Below, in pieces: positions 8,922-18,481 of a stretch of DNA of 64,000 nucleotides (position 1 is its first letter; each line of letters begins with the position of its first letter). The stretch comes from Gordonia shandongensis DSM 45094 (GTDB lineage: Bacteria > Actinomycetota > Actinomycetes > Mycobacteriales > Mycobacteriaceae). The notes under the pieces were generated by a model that worked only from the letters and a program-made list of their open reading frames with translations, had not been told where the DNA came from and searched no databases. The DNA lies in the NCBI RefSeq assembly GCF_000423025.1, contig NZ_KE383970.1, forward strand, positions 10,523 to 74,522, in the 5' to 3' direction. The position numbers were made by a program, and so were the translations under genes.

Positions 8922-9308
8922 TCATCGTGTATCGCCCGGACGCGGGTGGGTCGCCTCGTAGTCGACGGCCTCCTCCTCGGTGACCGCCGGGATCAGCGGA
9001 TCGTGCTGTGGACGGTCATGGCCCGCACGCCTGGTCAACATCAGGCGGCTGACGACGACGCACGCGAGCCCGGCTGCGGCGCAGACGGCCGCCGACGCGA
9101 TCCAGACGACCAGGGCGTCACCGCGCGCGGCTGCGGCGAGAGTGACGCCGATGAGGGCGACCGCCGCGAGGAGCAGCAGGTATCCGGCGATGCCGGCGGC
9201 CTTGGGGGCGCGCAGCGCCTCGGCCGGAGCGTGTGCTGCAGCGGGGTCGGCGGTGCCGCCACGCGTCGTCGCGGGGCCGACGCCCGGCGTCGGTTCCGAC
9301 CCGCCGCG
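8922..9308 (-). CDS. Small two-helix membrane protein with no canonical start
   Basis: An open frame of 128 codons ending at 8922 has clear coding character: two hydrophobic helices (GYLLLLAAVALIGVTL and LVVWIASAAVCAAAGLACVV) followed by a charged tail ending HDPLIPAVTEEEAVDYEATH. Between the in-frame stop at 9309-9311 and the second helix there is no ATG, GTG or TTG. The nearest candidate is a CTG at 9213-9215. The upstream stop lies inside a 60-nt palindromic repeat, so the repeat may have replaced the original 5' end. It may be a truncated gene, a gene with a CTG start, or a frame-shifted remnant. It lies downstream of the SDR gene on the same strand. Function unknown. Confidence 0.5.
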   Translation of the reverse strand, partial: RGGSEPTPGVGPATTRGGTADPAAAHAPAEALRAPKAAGIAGYLLLLAAVALIGVTLAAAARGDALVVWIASAAVCAAAGLACVVVSRLMLTRRAGHDRPQHDPLIPAVTEEEAVDYEATHPRPGDTR

Positions 9309-9364
9309 TCACTCGTGCGCGTCCGCGGCCGGTCGAACGGCCGCGGGTGTGCGCGACTGACGCG
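9305..9364. repeat. 60-nt palindromic repeat element, copy A
   Basis: Two 27-nt arms, 22 of 27 positions complementary, surround the loop GTCGAA. The perfect inner stem is CCGCGGCCG/CGGCCGCGG and the outer end is CGCGTCA. Copy B at 10299-10358 has the same length, arms and loop pattern. The element sits just downstream of the SDR stop and upstream of the membrane ORF. It could form a transcript stem or be a REP/MITE-like mobile unit. Confidence 0.75.
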
Positions 9365-9385
9365 CGAATGGGCGAGGCGGGGAGG

Positions 9386-10195
9386 TCACTCCGGGACGAC
9401 GCCGCGGAGCCCGTCGGCACCGAAGGCGGGTTCGAGCATCGAGGTGAAGTCGGGGCCGCGACGCAGGCTCTGCCCGCCGTCGACGTTGATGATCTGGCCG
9501 GTGATCCAGGAGGACGCATCCGACAGCAGGAAGGCGGCGAGGGCTGCGATGTCCTCGACCTCGCCGACGCGGGGGAGCGGCGTGGACTCCCGGTAGTCCT
9601 CGAGGAGGGGGCCGCCGGCGGTGATGAGCTCCACGAGGTCGGTCCGGGTCAGGCCGGGGCGGATGCCGTTGACACGCACTCTGCTGGCGCCCAGCTCGTC
9701 GGCCGCCCCCTTGAGCAGCATCTCCATGCCGAGCTTGCTGGGGCCGTAGGCGCCGAACCAGCGGTGGGTGTTGCTCGCGGCGATGGACGAGATGCCGACG
9801 AATGAGCCGCCGCCCGCGTCGACCAGCCGGGGTGCGGCGTGCTTGATCGTGAGCATGGTGCCGGTGAGGTTGAGTTCGACGGTCCGGCGCCAGGCGGCGG
9901 TGTCGAGCTGGGCGATCGGGCCGATGGTCTCGTTGCCGCCGGCGCAGGCGACCACCCCGTCGAGCCGTCCGCCGTGGTCGACGGCCGCGGCGACGGCATC
10001 GGCGATCTGATCCTCGTCGGTCACGTCGGCGCTGTGGGCGCGCACACCGTCGCCCAGCGTGTCCGCGACGCGGTCGAGTCGTTCGGCGTTGCGCCCCACG
10101 ATCGTCACCGTCGCGCCGGCCGCCGCCAACTCCGCGGCGACGCCTGCGCCGATGCCGCTGCCGCCGCCGGTCACCATCACCGATCGTCCCTGCAC
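9386..10195 (-). CDS. Short-chain dehydrogenase/reductase, probably in lipid or steroid catabolism
   Basis: NAD(P)-dependent oxidoreductase of the SDR family, 269 residues from a GTG at 10195. The cofactor motif GGGSGIG is near residue 10, CAGGN near 88, the catalytic Ser is in GISSIAAS and the Tyr/Lys pair in YGPSK (YxxxK). The end, WITGQIINVDGGQS, is typical of classical SDRs. GGAGG four nt upstream supports the GTG start. A KstR-like operator lies 19 nt upstream, which suggests induction during cholesterol or other sterol degradation. Substrate is inferred from that site only. Two palindromic repeats bracket the gene. Confidence 0.85.
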   Translation of the reverse strand: MQGRSVMVTGGGSGIGAGVAAELAAAGATVTIVGRNAERLDRVADTLGDGVRAHSADVTDEDQIADAVAAAVDHGGRLDGVVACAGGNETIGPIAQLDTAAWRRTVELNLTGTMLTIKHAAPRLVDAGGGSFVGISSIAASNTHRWFGAYGPSKLGMEMLLKGAADELGASRVRVNGIRPGLTRTDLVELITAGGPLLEDYRESTPLPRVGEVEDIAALAAFLLSDASSWITGQIINVDGGQSLRRGPDFTSMLEPAFGADGLRGVVPE

Positions 10196-10213
10196 GGGGC
10201 CTCCATCCTGAGC

Positions 10214-10227
10214 GAGAACGTGTTCTA
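10214..10227. promoter_or_regulatory. KstR-like operator
   Basis: On the minus strand the site reads TAGAACACGTTCTC. It matches seven of the eight defined positions of the KstR motif TnnAACnnGTTnnA and keeps the TAGAAC/GTTCT dyad. It lies 19 nt before the SDR start, where a repressor would block the promoter. KstR is the TetR repressor of cholesterol catabolism in Mycobacterium and Rhodococcus. Confidence 0.6.
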
Positions 10228-10298
10228 GTTCAGGATGGCACAGGCGGCACCGCCCGTCTCCGATATCGCCGACCGTCGCCTCGGTGCCCCAGTGCTGC

Positions 10299-10358
10299 CG
10301 CGTCAGACGCGCACACCCGCGGCCGATCGAACGGCCGCGGAAGTGCACGGGTGACGCG
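10299..10358. repeat. 60-nt palindromic repeat element, copy B
   Basis: Arms at 10299-10325 and 10332-10358 surround the loop ATCGAA. The inner stem CCGCGGCCG/CGGCCGCGG is identical to copy A; outer arms have diverged on both sides. It lies between the tRNA-Ser terminator and the SDR promoter. Confidence 0.75.
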
Positions 10359-10370
10359 GGAAGGTGCAGA

Positions 10371-10422
10371 GACGAGTCGGACCCCCGCGCCCTGCTCTCG
10401 GGCGGAAGGGGTCCGACTCGTC
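10371..10422 (-). terminator. Terminator of tRNA-Ser
   Basis: A perfect 15-bp inverted repeat (10371-10385 and 10408-10422) with a 22-nt loop that itself has GC-rich pairing. It lies 5 nt past the 3' end of the tRNA on the minus strand. Confidence 0.75.
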
Positions 10423-10427
10423 TTCGG

Positions 10428-10512
10428 CGGAGGATAGGGGATTCGAACCCCTGAGGGCGTTAACCCAACCCGCGTTCCAGGCGAGCGCCATAGGCCACTA
10501 GGCGAATCCTCC
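10428..10512 (-). tRNA. tRNA-Ser (anticodon GGA)
   Basis: 85-nt class II tRNA. Acceptor stem GGAGGAT/ATCCTCC, discriminator G, anticodon loop CTGGAAC giving GGA, a long variable arm and T-loop GGTTCGAATCC. The 3' CCA is not encoded. It reads UCC and UCU serine codons. Confidence 0.95.
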
Positions 10513-10574
10513 AGGCAACGATCGTAGCGGGTGGCCGTGGTGGATCCCAAAACGCCGCCCGCGGAGCGACCCGC

Positions 10575-10580
10575 TACACT
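10575..10580 (+). promoter_or_regulatory. -10 element TACACT for ffs
   Basis: TACACT lies 8-9 nt before the inferred 5' end of the SRP RNA. Confidence 0.5.
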
Positions 10581-10587
10581 GTTCTAC

Positions 10588-10674
10588 GGATCCCGCGCGG
10601 CGTGCATCCTGTGAACTCCCCCAGGGCCGGAAGGCAGCAAGGGTCAACGGGCTCTCTCGGGTGCGCGGGGTCCC
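10588..10674 (+). ncRNA. ffs: Bacterial small SRP RNA (4.5S)
   Basis: RNA component of the signal recognition particle, partner of Ffh in co-translational membrane targeting. The invariant domain IV sequence GGCCGGAAGGCAGCAA is at about 10625-10640, within a long hairpin whose base pairs CCCGCGC with GCGCGGGG. The ends are estimated from pairing. Its place next to the aspartate aminotransferase gene is the same as in Mycobacterium. Confidence 0.92.
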
Positions 10675-10675
10675 C

Positions 10676-12009
<1,334 letters not shown>

Positions 12010-12021
12010 GGCGGGGATGCC

Positions 12022-13281
12022 GTGAAGCTCGATCGGTCGACACCTGTTGTCGTCGGTTTCCTTTTCGTCGGATTGCTGGCGATTTGGGTGCAGCACGCGC
12101 TGATCCCGTACACCGAGCCGTATTGGGGGCTGTTTCAGAACTATCTCGATCTCGACGTGTATCGAGCGGGCGCCCAGGTGGCGCTCGACGGCGGCGACCT
12201 CTATGACGCGAAGCTGCTCGGTCAGATGGACTTCACGTACGCGCCGGTCTCGGTGATCGGCTTCGCTCCGTTCGCGTGGATGTCGGCGGGGTCGGCTCAT
12301 CTGATCTGGACGATCGCGATCTTCGCGGCCCTGTACCTGGTGATCGTGTTGAGTTTCCGCAGTCTCGGCCACGAGGTCACGTGGCGGCTGCGGGTGGTCG
12401 CGGTGTCGCTGGTGTCCATCGCCGCGGTTCTCGAACCGGTGCGGTCGACGATCTGGTTCGGTCAGATCAACGTCTTCCTCATGCTGGTCGTGATCGCCGA
12501 TCTGCTGCGGCCCGGTGGGCGGCTGCGGGGTGTCGCGACGGGGGTGGCCGGCGGGATCAAGTTGACCCCGATGATCTATGCGGTCTATCTCGCGGCCACC
12601 AGGCAGTGGCGGGCCGCGCTCGGCGTCGTCGGCGGGTTCGCGGCCTCGGTGGCCGTGGGGTTCGTGCTCATGCCGTCGGCGTCGGTCGACTTCTGGTTCC
12701 GCACGATGTTCGACTCCGATCGGGTCTCGTCGCCGCAGACGAACGGCAACCAGTCGATTCGCGGCGCCATCGCGAACGTGGCGAACACGGATCATCCGAG
12801 TGCGCTGCTGTGGATCGTCCTGTCGGCGGCGATGGTGGTGCTGGCGGGGGCGGCGGCGGTCCTCGCTCACCGTCGCGGGTGGGAGTTGTTGGCGCTCTCG
12901 ATCGTCGGGATGGCGTCGTGTGCGGTCTCGCCCGTCGCGTGGTCGCACCACTGGGTGTGGCTCGTGCCGTTGCTGGTGATCGTGATCCATCTGGTGTTCG
13001 AGCGGCTCACCGGGGTGTGGCGGGCGGTCGTGGCGGTGGTCGGGGTCGGCGGCGTGCTCGCCGCGCTCGCGTGGCGCACTCATTTCGGGTTCGCCATGTG
13101 GTTCGCCAACCGGAGTGTCCGGGAGGCGTATTTCACCGGGCTGTTCTTCAAGCATCCAGACGGGTTCGACTGGTTCACGTCGCAGCCCTTCGTCGTGATC
13201 CTCGTCGTCACTGCCGTGGCGACGATCGCGGCGGCCCTGCGACCTCGGTCGGCGGTGCCGAGCCCCTCCCCGGTTGTCTGA
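12022..13281 (+). CDS. Polyprenyl-phosphate-mannose-dependent mannosyltransferase (GT87-like)
   Basis: Integral membrane glycosyltransferase of the GT87/DUF2029 family, 419 residues with about ten hydrophobic helices. Family members in mycolic-acid bacteria use polyprenyl-phosphate mannose on the outer face of the membrane to extend PIMs, lipomannan or lipoarabinomannan. The N-terminal loop YLDLDVYRAGAQVALDGGDLY, with adjacent acidic residues, and FGQINVFLML are characteristic. The GTG start lies 12 nt after the aminotransferase stop, so the two may be co-transcribed. Which glycan it elongates is not visible. Confidence 0.75.
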   Translation: MKLDRSTPVVVGFLFVGLLAIWVQHALIPYTEPYWGLFQNYLDLDVYRAGAQVALDGGDLYDAKLLGQMDFTYAPVSVIGFAPFAWMSAGSAHLIWTIAIFAALYLVIVLSFRSLGHEVTWRLRVVAVSLVSIAAVLEPVRSTIWFGQINVFLMLVVIADLLRPGGRLRGVATGVAGGIKLTPMIYAVYLAATRQWRAALGVVGGFAASVAVGFVLMPSASVDFWFRTMFDSDRVSSPQTNGNQSIRGAIANVANTDHPSALLWIVLSAAMVVLAGAAAVLAHRRGWELLALSIVGMASCAVSPVAWSHHWVWLVPLLVIVIHLVFERLTGVWRAVVAVVGVGGVLAALAWRTHFGFAMWFANRSVREAYFTGLFFKHPDGFDWFTSQPFVVILVVTAVATIAAALRPRSAVPSPSPVV

Positions 13282-13290
13282 CGGCGCCGG

Positions 13291-13296
13291 TACTCT
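13291..13296 (+). promoter_or_regulatory. -10 element TACTCT, leaderless promoter of dnaX
   Basis: TACTCT is 7 nt upstream of the GTG at 13304 and there is no Shine-Dalgarno sequence between. Confidence 0.45.
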
Positions 13297-13303
13297 TGCC
13301 TGC

Positions 13304-15577
13304 GTGGCCCTCTATCGCACCTACCGCCCGGCAACGTTCGCCGAAGTCGTCGGCCAGGAGCACGTCACCGCGCCCCTGAGTCGTGCACTGGATACCGGCC
13401 GCATCAATCACGCCTACCTCTTCTCGGGTCCGCGGGGCTGCGGCAAGACGTCGTCGGCCCGCATTCTGGCGCGTTCGCTGAACTGTGCGCAGGGCCCGAC
13501 GTCGTCCCCGTGCGGCGAATGCGCCTCCTGTGTGTCCCTCGGTCCGGGCGGACCGGGGAATCTCGACGTCGTCGAACTCGACGCGGCCAGTCACGGCGGT
13601 GTCGACGACACTCGAGACCTGCGGGATCGGGCGTTCTACGCGCCGGCCGAATCCCGGTATCGCGTGTTCATCATCGACGAGGCGCACATGGTCTCGTCGG
13701 CGGGGTTCAATGCGCTGCTGAAGATCGTCGAGGAACCGCCCGAGCACTTGATCTTCATCTTCGCGACGACCGAACCGGAGAAGGTGCTCACGACCATCAA
13801 GTCGCGGACGCATCACTATCCGTTCCGTCTGCTGGCGCCGCCGGTGATGCGCGGGCTGCTCGAGGAGATCTGCGGCAAGGAGGGCGTCACCGTGGCGTCC
13901 GAGGTGTATCCGCTGGTCATTCGGGCCGGTGGGGGTTCCCCGCGGGACAGTCTGAGCATTCTCGACCAGCTTCTCGCCGGGGCGGGTGACGGCGGCGTCA
14001 CGTACGACCGCGCGCTGGCGTTGCTGGGCGTCACCGACTCGGCGCTGATCGACGCGGCTGTGGACGCCCTGTCGGCGTCCGACGGTGCGGCCCTGTTCGG
14101 TGTGGTGGAGAGCGTGGTCGACGCCGGGCACGATCCGCGCCGGTTCGCGATCGACCTGCTCGATCGTTTCCGGGATCTCATCCTGCTGCGTGCGGTGCCC
14201 GACGCCGCCGAGCGAGGATTGGTCGAGGCTCCCGACGACCAGTTGGCGAGTATGCGACGTGCGGTGGAGGCCTTGGGGCCGGCGACGTTGACGCGGTACG
14301 CCGAGGTGGCGCATGCCGCTCTCGGTGAGATGCGTGGCACCACGTCGCCGCGGCTGCTCCTGGAGGTGATGTGCGCGCGGCTGCTGTTGCCGTCGGCGGC
14401 ATCGGATGACGCCGCGCTCCTGCAGCGAGTCGAGACGCTGGAGCGCAGACCCGGCGGGGCCGGGCCGGTGACGGACGCGGCGGCGAGCGGGGCCTCTCGG
14501 CCCGTTTCTGCGGCGCCACCGTCGGACGAGCCCGAACCGCGATTCGTGCGGCCGTCGCAGCGCCGCGCCGCAGAGGAGGCACGCGCAGAGGAGGCACGCG
14601 CAGATGCAGCGGATGAGCAGGCTCCGGTGCCTGTTCCCGAGCCGCCTGCGCCTGCACCCGAACCCGTCGCGACGGGACCGGAACCCGCTGCGGCGCCCGA
14701 ACCTGCTGCGCCCGAACCTGCTGCACCCGAGCGCCCGGAGCCTGACGCGTCGTCGCGGGAGATGTATCCGCCCGTGGCCTCCGAACCCGACCCGCGGGCA
14801 CCGCAGGCGCCCACATCGCCACCCGCGGCCGCTCCGGCGGCATCGACGCGCGAGCCGGCGCCGGAACGGGCGGTGGTCGACGACGTCCCCCCACCGCCCG
14901 AGCCGCCGATGGATCCGTATCACCCGGACGATTCGGTGCCGCCCGACACCCCGACCCCCGACACCCCGACCCCCGACACCCCGGCACCCGAATCCGAGGC
15001 GGAACCGGCCGCGTCGTCCGGCTTGACGGTCGAGGCGGTGTCTGCCCGCTGGCCCGAAATCCGCGCGGCGGTCCGCGCCCAGAGCACGGTCCTGGAGGCC
15101 ATGCTGTCCGCGGCGTCGGTGCAGCGTGTCGACGGCGACACGGTGATCCTCGGTCACCCGCACACCGCGCTGGTCGGCAGGCTCTCGGACGAACGCGGTC
15201 TGCGCGCACTGACGACGGCGATCACCGAGGTGTTCGGACCCGGCATCGGTGTCGGTGTGGTGCACGCCGACCCGAGTGCCGCACCGGCCCCGCAGGGACG
15301 GCCGCAGCACGACGACGCCCAACCGCGTCGACAGACGTTCACGCGACCGAGCCGCCCGCGGGAGCCGGAGTCGCAGCAGTCGCCGTCGGATGCACCGCCC
15401 GAGCCCGAGGAGCCCGCGGAACCGGAGCCGCCGACCGCCGACGAGGACCTCACCCAGGCCGAGCGCGACGAGATGATCGCCGAGGCGCAGGACGGCGACC
15501 CGGACGACCGGCTCGACCCCGACCAGGTGGCGCTCGAACTCCTCAAATCAGAGCTCGGCGCCCGCCCGGTCGAATAG
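13304..15577 (+). CDS. dnaX: DNA polymerase III subunit gamma/tau
   Basis: Clamp-loader ATPase of the replisome, 757 residues. Walker A GPRGCGKTS is at residues 42-50, four zinc cysteines at 61, 70, 73 and 76, and DEAH-type Walker B in IIDEAHMVS. Domain III follows to about residue 370. A long Pro/Glu/Ala linker (about 385-570) contains a short DTPTP repeat, and the C-terminal domain (about 575-660) has the fold region EAVSARWPEIRAAVRAQ. The GTG at 13304 gives the canonical ALYRTYRPATF start. No slippery A-run was seen, so a separate gamma form by frameshifting is unlikely. The ybaB gene that usually accompanies dnaX/recR is absent. Confidence 0.95.
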   Translation: MALYRTYRPATFAEVVGQEHVTAPLSRALDTGRINHAYLFSGPRGCGKTSSARILARSLNCAQGPTSSPCGECASCVSLGPGGPGNLDVVELDAASHGGVDDTRDLRDRAFYAPAESRYRVFIIDEAHMVSSAGFNALLKIVEEPPEHLIFIFATTEPEKVLTTIKSRTHHYPFRLLAPPVMRGLLEEICGKEGVTVASEVYPLVIRAGGGSPRDSLSILDQLLAGAGDGGVTYDRALALLGVTDSALIDAAVDALSASDGAALFGVVESVVDAGHDPRRFAIDLLDRFRDLILLRAVPDAAERGLVEAPDDQLASMRRAVEALGPATLTRYAEVAHAALGEMRGTTSPRLLLEVMCARLLLPSAASDDAALLQRVETLERRPGGAGPVTDAAASGASRPVSAAPPSDEPEPRFVRPSQRRAAEEARAEEARADAADEQAPVPVPEPPAPAPEPVATGPEPAAAPEPAAPEPAAPERPEPDASSREMYPPVASEPDPRAPQAPTSPPAAAPAASTREPAPERAVVDDVPPPPEPPMDPYHPDDSVPPDTPTPDTPTPDTPAPESEAEPAASSGLTVEAVSARWPEIRAAVRAQSTVLEAMLSAASVQRVDGDTVILGHPHTALVGRLSDERGLRALTTAITEVFGPGIGVGVVHADPSAAPAPQGRPQHDDAQPRRQTFTRPSRPREPESQQSPSDAPPEPEEPAEPEPPTADEDLTQAERDEMIAEAQDGDPDDRLDPDQVALELLKSELGARPVE

Positions 15578-15591
15578 CCCCGCGGATCAGC

Positions 15592-16860
15592 CTACGGCTG
15601 CCACCAGGGGCGCAGCGGCAGATCGGAGGTGGCGTCGAGCTGCAGTTTGGTCGCCAGCACGTGGTGCAGCTGGATGATGTTGCGCTCGAAGCCGATCCGG
15701 CACCCCGCCATGTAGAGGCCCCACAGGCGTGCGGTGCCCTCGCCGACCTCGGCGACGGCCTCATCCCAGTTCTCCACCAGGTTCCGGTTCCAGTCACGCA
15801 GGGTCATCGCGTAGTGGAGGCGGAAGTTCTCCTCGTGCATCACCTCGATGCGCGGCACGTCCTGCATGCGCGCGATCACGGTGCCCGATCCGGTGAGCTC
15901 CCCGTCGGGGAACACGTATCGGTCGATGAACGGTCCGGCCTTGCTCCGGGTCTTGTTCTCGGAACGGGTGATCGAATGGTTGAGGATCAGGCCGCCGGGG
16001 CGCAGCTTGTCGCGCATGAACCCGAAGTACTTGGGGTAGTTGGCCACACCGATGTGCTCGGTGAGACCGATCGACGAGATCGCGTCGAACTCCGATTCGG
16101 TGACGTCGCGGTAATCGCTGAATCGCACCTCGGCGAAGTCGCCGAGCCCCTGGTCGGCGATCGCCTGCTGCGCCCACTGCGCCTGCTCGCGTGACAGGGT
16201 GACGCCGAGCGCGTGCACCCCGCGTTGCGCGGCGTACCGCACCATGCCGCCCCAACCGCAGCCGATGTCGAGGAGACGGTCTCCGGGCTTGAGCGCCAGC
16301 TTGTCGAAGATCAGCCGGTACTTGTTGGCCTGCGCCTCGTCGAGCGTCGCGTCGGGGCGGGGGTAGATGGCGCAGGTGTACGTCATCGACTCACCGAGAA
16401 CCAGCTCGTAGAAGCGGTTCGAGACGTCGTAGTGGTAGTGGATGGCGTCGGCGTCGCGGGTCCGACTGTGGCGCAGCCCCTCGGCGAACCGTCGCCAGCG
16501 CGGCAACGCCTCCTGCGGGGGCGGCGGGATCGGCTTGAAGTGCTCCACGCCGAGGGCCCTGGCGACCTGCGCCATCTCCAGCGGACTCGGTTTGGTGAAC
16601 TTCAAGTCGGCGGCCAGCGCCTGCAGCGCCCCGTAGGGGTCGCCGGGGTGGGCGCCGATCAGTTCCAGATCGCCGGAGACGTAGGCGCGCGCCAGACCGA
16701 GATCGCCCGGTGCGGTCACCAGATAGGTGGTGCCGCGGGGCGTCTTGAGGTGCAGCCCGTACTCGGCGTCCTCGGGTCCGGCGGCGCTGCCGTCGTACGC
16801 TGTGATCCGGACGCTCAGGTCCGGACCGACAAGGGTCTCGAAGATCTCTGCCAACTTCAT
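15592..16860 (-). CDS. Cyclopropane-fatty-acyl-phospholipid synthase family methyltransferase
   Basis: SAM-dependent methyltransferase of the cyclopropane synthase/mycolic-acid methyltransferase superfamily, 422 residues, ortholog of Rv3720. The SAM loop is LLDIGCGWGG, preceded by FYELVLGESMTYTCA, the usual family block. The N-terminal 120 residues form the lipid-binding domain seen in CFA synthases. Its start codon overlaps the stop of the FAD gene by 4 nt (ATGA), so the two are coupled. In related organisms such pairs build methyl-branched or cyclopropanated membrane fatty acids, for example by methylene transfer followed by reduction. Product not provable here. Confidence 0.9.
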   Translation of the reverse strand: MKLAEIFETLVGPDLSVRITAYDGSAAGPEDAEYGLHLKTPRGTTYLVTAPGDLGLARAYVSGDLELIGAHPGDPYGALQALAADLKFTKPSPLEMAQVARALGVEHFKPIPPPPQEALPRWRRFAEGLRHSRTRDADAIHYHYDVSNRFYELVLGESMTYTCAIYPRPDATLDEAQANKYRLIFDKLALKPGDRLLDIGCGWGGMVRYAAQRGVHALGVTLSREQAQWAQQAIADQGLGDFAEVRFSDYRDVTESEFDAISSIGLTEHIGVANYPKYFGFMRDKLRPGGLILNHSITRSENKTRSKAGPFIDRYVFPDGELTGSGTVIARMQDVPRIEVMHEENFRLHYAMTLRDWNRNLVENWDEAVAEVGEGTARLWGLYMAGCRIGFERNIIQLHHVLATKLQLDATSDLPLRPWWQP

Positions 16861-18266
16861 GCTCGTGTGACCGCCTTCTCATACAGACCGAGCAGCCGGC
16901 CGCGGGGGTCGTAGGTCTTCTTCAACTCCGCGTACGCCTCGGCGCCGTACAGGGCGTCGAACTCGTCTCGCGGATAGAACGATTCGGAGTACAGCGACTT
17001 GTGGCCGCCGAGCTCGCTGACCTTGTGCTCGATCATCCGGTTGGTGAAGCCGGGACGTCCGGGGGTGACGGGCACCCCCGACCAGAACCCGGCGTTGACG
17101 TAGAACGTCCCGCGCTGCAGCGGGTACAGCGGCCAGGGTTGGGCCGCGTCGGTGGACCCCGGGGAGGGTTCCGCCAGCTTCAGAGGGCACAGCCAGATCG
17201 GTTCGATCGGTATGTGCTCCAGGAACCAGTCGACGAAGTCGGCGGTCCGATCGATCGGGACCTCGATGTCCTGGACGACGCGTTCGGACGGCGGGAGCCC
17301 CTTGCGTGCGTTGAGCTTGTCGCCGATGTTCCATCGCTGGTCGTAGCCGATCAGCTTCCAGTAGAAGCTGCTGCGCAGGTAGCGGGCGGGCCAGAGGCGC
17401 CGGATGCGCGGGTTCTGGGCGCCGAACGCGCGGGAGCACCAGAACCAGTCGGTGTCCCACCGCCACAGGTAGTCGCGGATCGTCAACCGGTCGCGCTTGG
17501 GTCGGGCGTCGTCGTGCTGGATGGACCGGTAGTAGATGTTCATGTCGGTGTAGTCGCTGACCGGGCCCGGCTCGTCGGTCTGGCGACCGAGGACGAGGTA
17601 GAGCTCGTCGGCGGTGAAGACGACGCCGTCGAGGTAGTCGACGCGTTCGCCGAGATATTCGCGGTCGGTGGCGATGCGCTCCATGAGGGATTGCTGTTCG
17701 CGGGTGCTGTGGACGCGGACGTGCCGCAGTTCCACGTACGGCTGCACCGGCTCGAGACGGATCGTGAGTCGCACGGAGTACCCGAGGGTGCCGTAGGAGT
17801 TGGGGAACCCGAAGAACAGGTCGCGATGCTCGTTGTCGGGCGTCGCGATGACGAGTTCCCCTGCGCCGGTGAGGATCTCCATCTCCAGGACCGCTTCGTG
17901 CGGCAGGCCGTTGCGGAACGAGGTGCTCTCGATGCCGAGTCCGGTGACGGCGCCGCCGAGCGTGATGGTCTTGAGCTGGGGGACCACGGTCGGGGCCAGC
18001 CCGTACGGGAGGGTCGCGTCGACGAGGTCCTCGTAGGTGCACATTCCGGCGACCTGCGCGGTCCGCGTCTCCGGGTCCACCGACACCACCCGGTCGAGAC
18101 CGGACACGTCGAGACCGGGATGGGAGAGCGCGGCACGCTTCCGGAACAGGTTGGACGTCTTCTTCGCCAACCGGACGGTGGCGCCGTCGGGGATCGCGCG
18201 GTAGCTGTCGAGCAGCCGCTGTCGCCCCCGCTCGAACGCCTCGGGCCCGTACACCGTGGATGTCAT
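16857..18266 (-). CDS. FAD-binding oxidoreductase, Rv3719/DHCR24-like
   Basis: Flavoprotein of the VAO/FAD_binding_4 family, 469 residues. The FAD domain shows LDRVVSVDPETRTAQVAG and VVPQLKTITLGGAVTGLGIESTSF-type motifs, the pyrophosphate-binding part. It is the ortholog of Rv3719, always next to the CFA-type methyltransferase. In comparable bfa/ufa pairs the flavoprotein reduces the methylene intermediate to a 10-methyl fatty acid. The ATG at 18266 with GGAG seven nt upstream is the better start; an upstream frame would add a low-complexity tail made of repeated ENEHRAN. The promoter region holds two 15-bp repeats. Confidence 0.88.
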   Translation of the reverse strand: MTSTVYGPEAFERGRQRLLDSYRAIPDGATVRLAKKTSNLFRKRAALSHPGLDVSGLDRVVSVDPETRTAQVAGMCTYEDLVDATLPYGLAPTVVPQLKTITLGGAVTGLGIESTSFRNGLPHEAVLEMEILTGAGELVIATPDNEHRDLFFGFPNSYGTLGYSVRLTIRLEPVQPYVELRHVRVHSTREQQSLMERIATDREYLGERVDYLDGVVFTADELYLVLGRQTDEPGPVSDYTDMNIYYRSIQHDDARPKRDRLTIRDYLWRWDTDWFWCSRAFGAQNPRIRRLWPARYLRSSFYWKLIGYDQRWNIGDKLNARKGLPPSERVVQDIEVPIDRTADFVDWFLEHIPIEPIWLCPLKLAEPSPGSTDAAQPWPLYPLQRGTFYVNAGFWSGVPVTPGRPGFTNRMIEHKVSELGGHKSLYSESFYPRDEFDALYGAEAYAELKKTYDPRGRLLGLYEKAVTRA

Positions 18267-18303
18267 CGGACGGCTCCGTTCACTGCTCGCATCCCCCTGG
18301 TTC

Positions 18304-18333
18304 TCGTTCGCACGGTGTTCGTTCGCACGGTGT
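18304..18333. repeat. 15-bp tandem repeat, two copies
   Basis: TCGTTCGCACGGTGT occurs twice head to tail, 38-67 bp before the FAD oxidoreductase start. It lies in the region shared by divergent genes and may be an operator pair or slippage product. Confidence 0.7.
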
Positions 18334-18481
18334 TCTCCGGCACGATTTCCACCGTAGTCCGATTCGCAGCGTCGGCTCGGCCGACGCCCCTCCCGTCTGC
18401 TCGATGCCAACCGTAGTCCGGTTCTCGCCTACGGTGTAGGGAGCCGTTCGGGCAATGAACATCAGAAGGAGCCAATCAATC

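Noticed and set aside
14940-14995. Coding repeat in dnaX (DTPTP units) as a mobile or VNTR locus
   Set aside because: Low-complexity Pro/Asp linkers are normal in actinobacterial DnaX; only about three short units.
13304-15577. Programmed frameshift in dnaX to make gamma
   Set aside because: No A-rich slippery heptamer and no A-run in the linker region.
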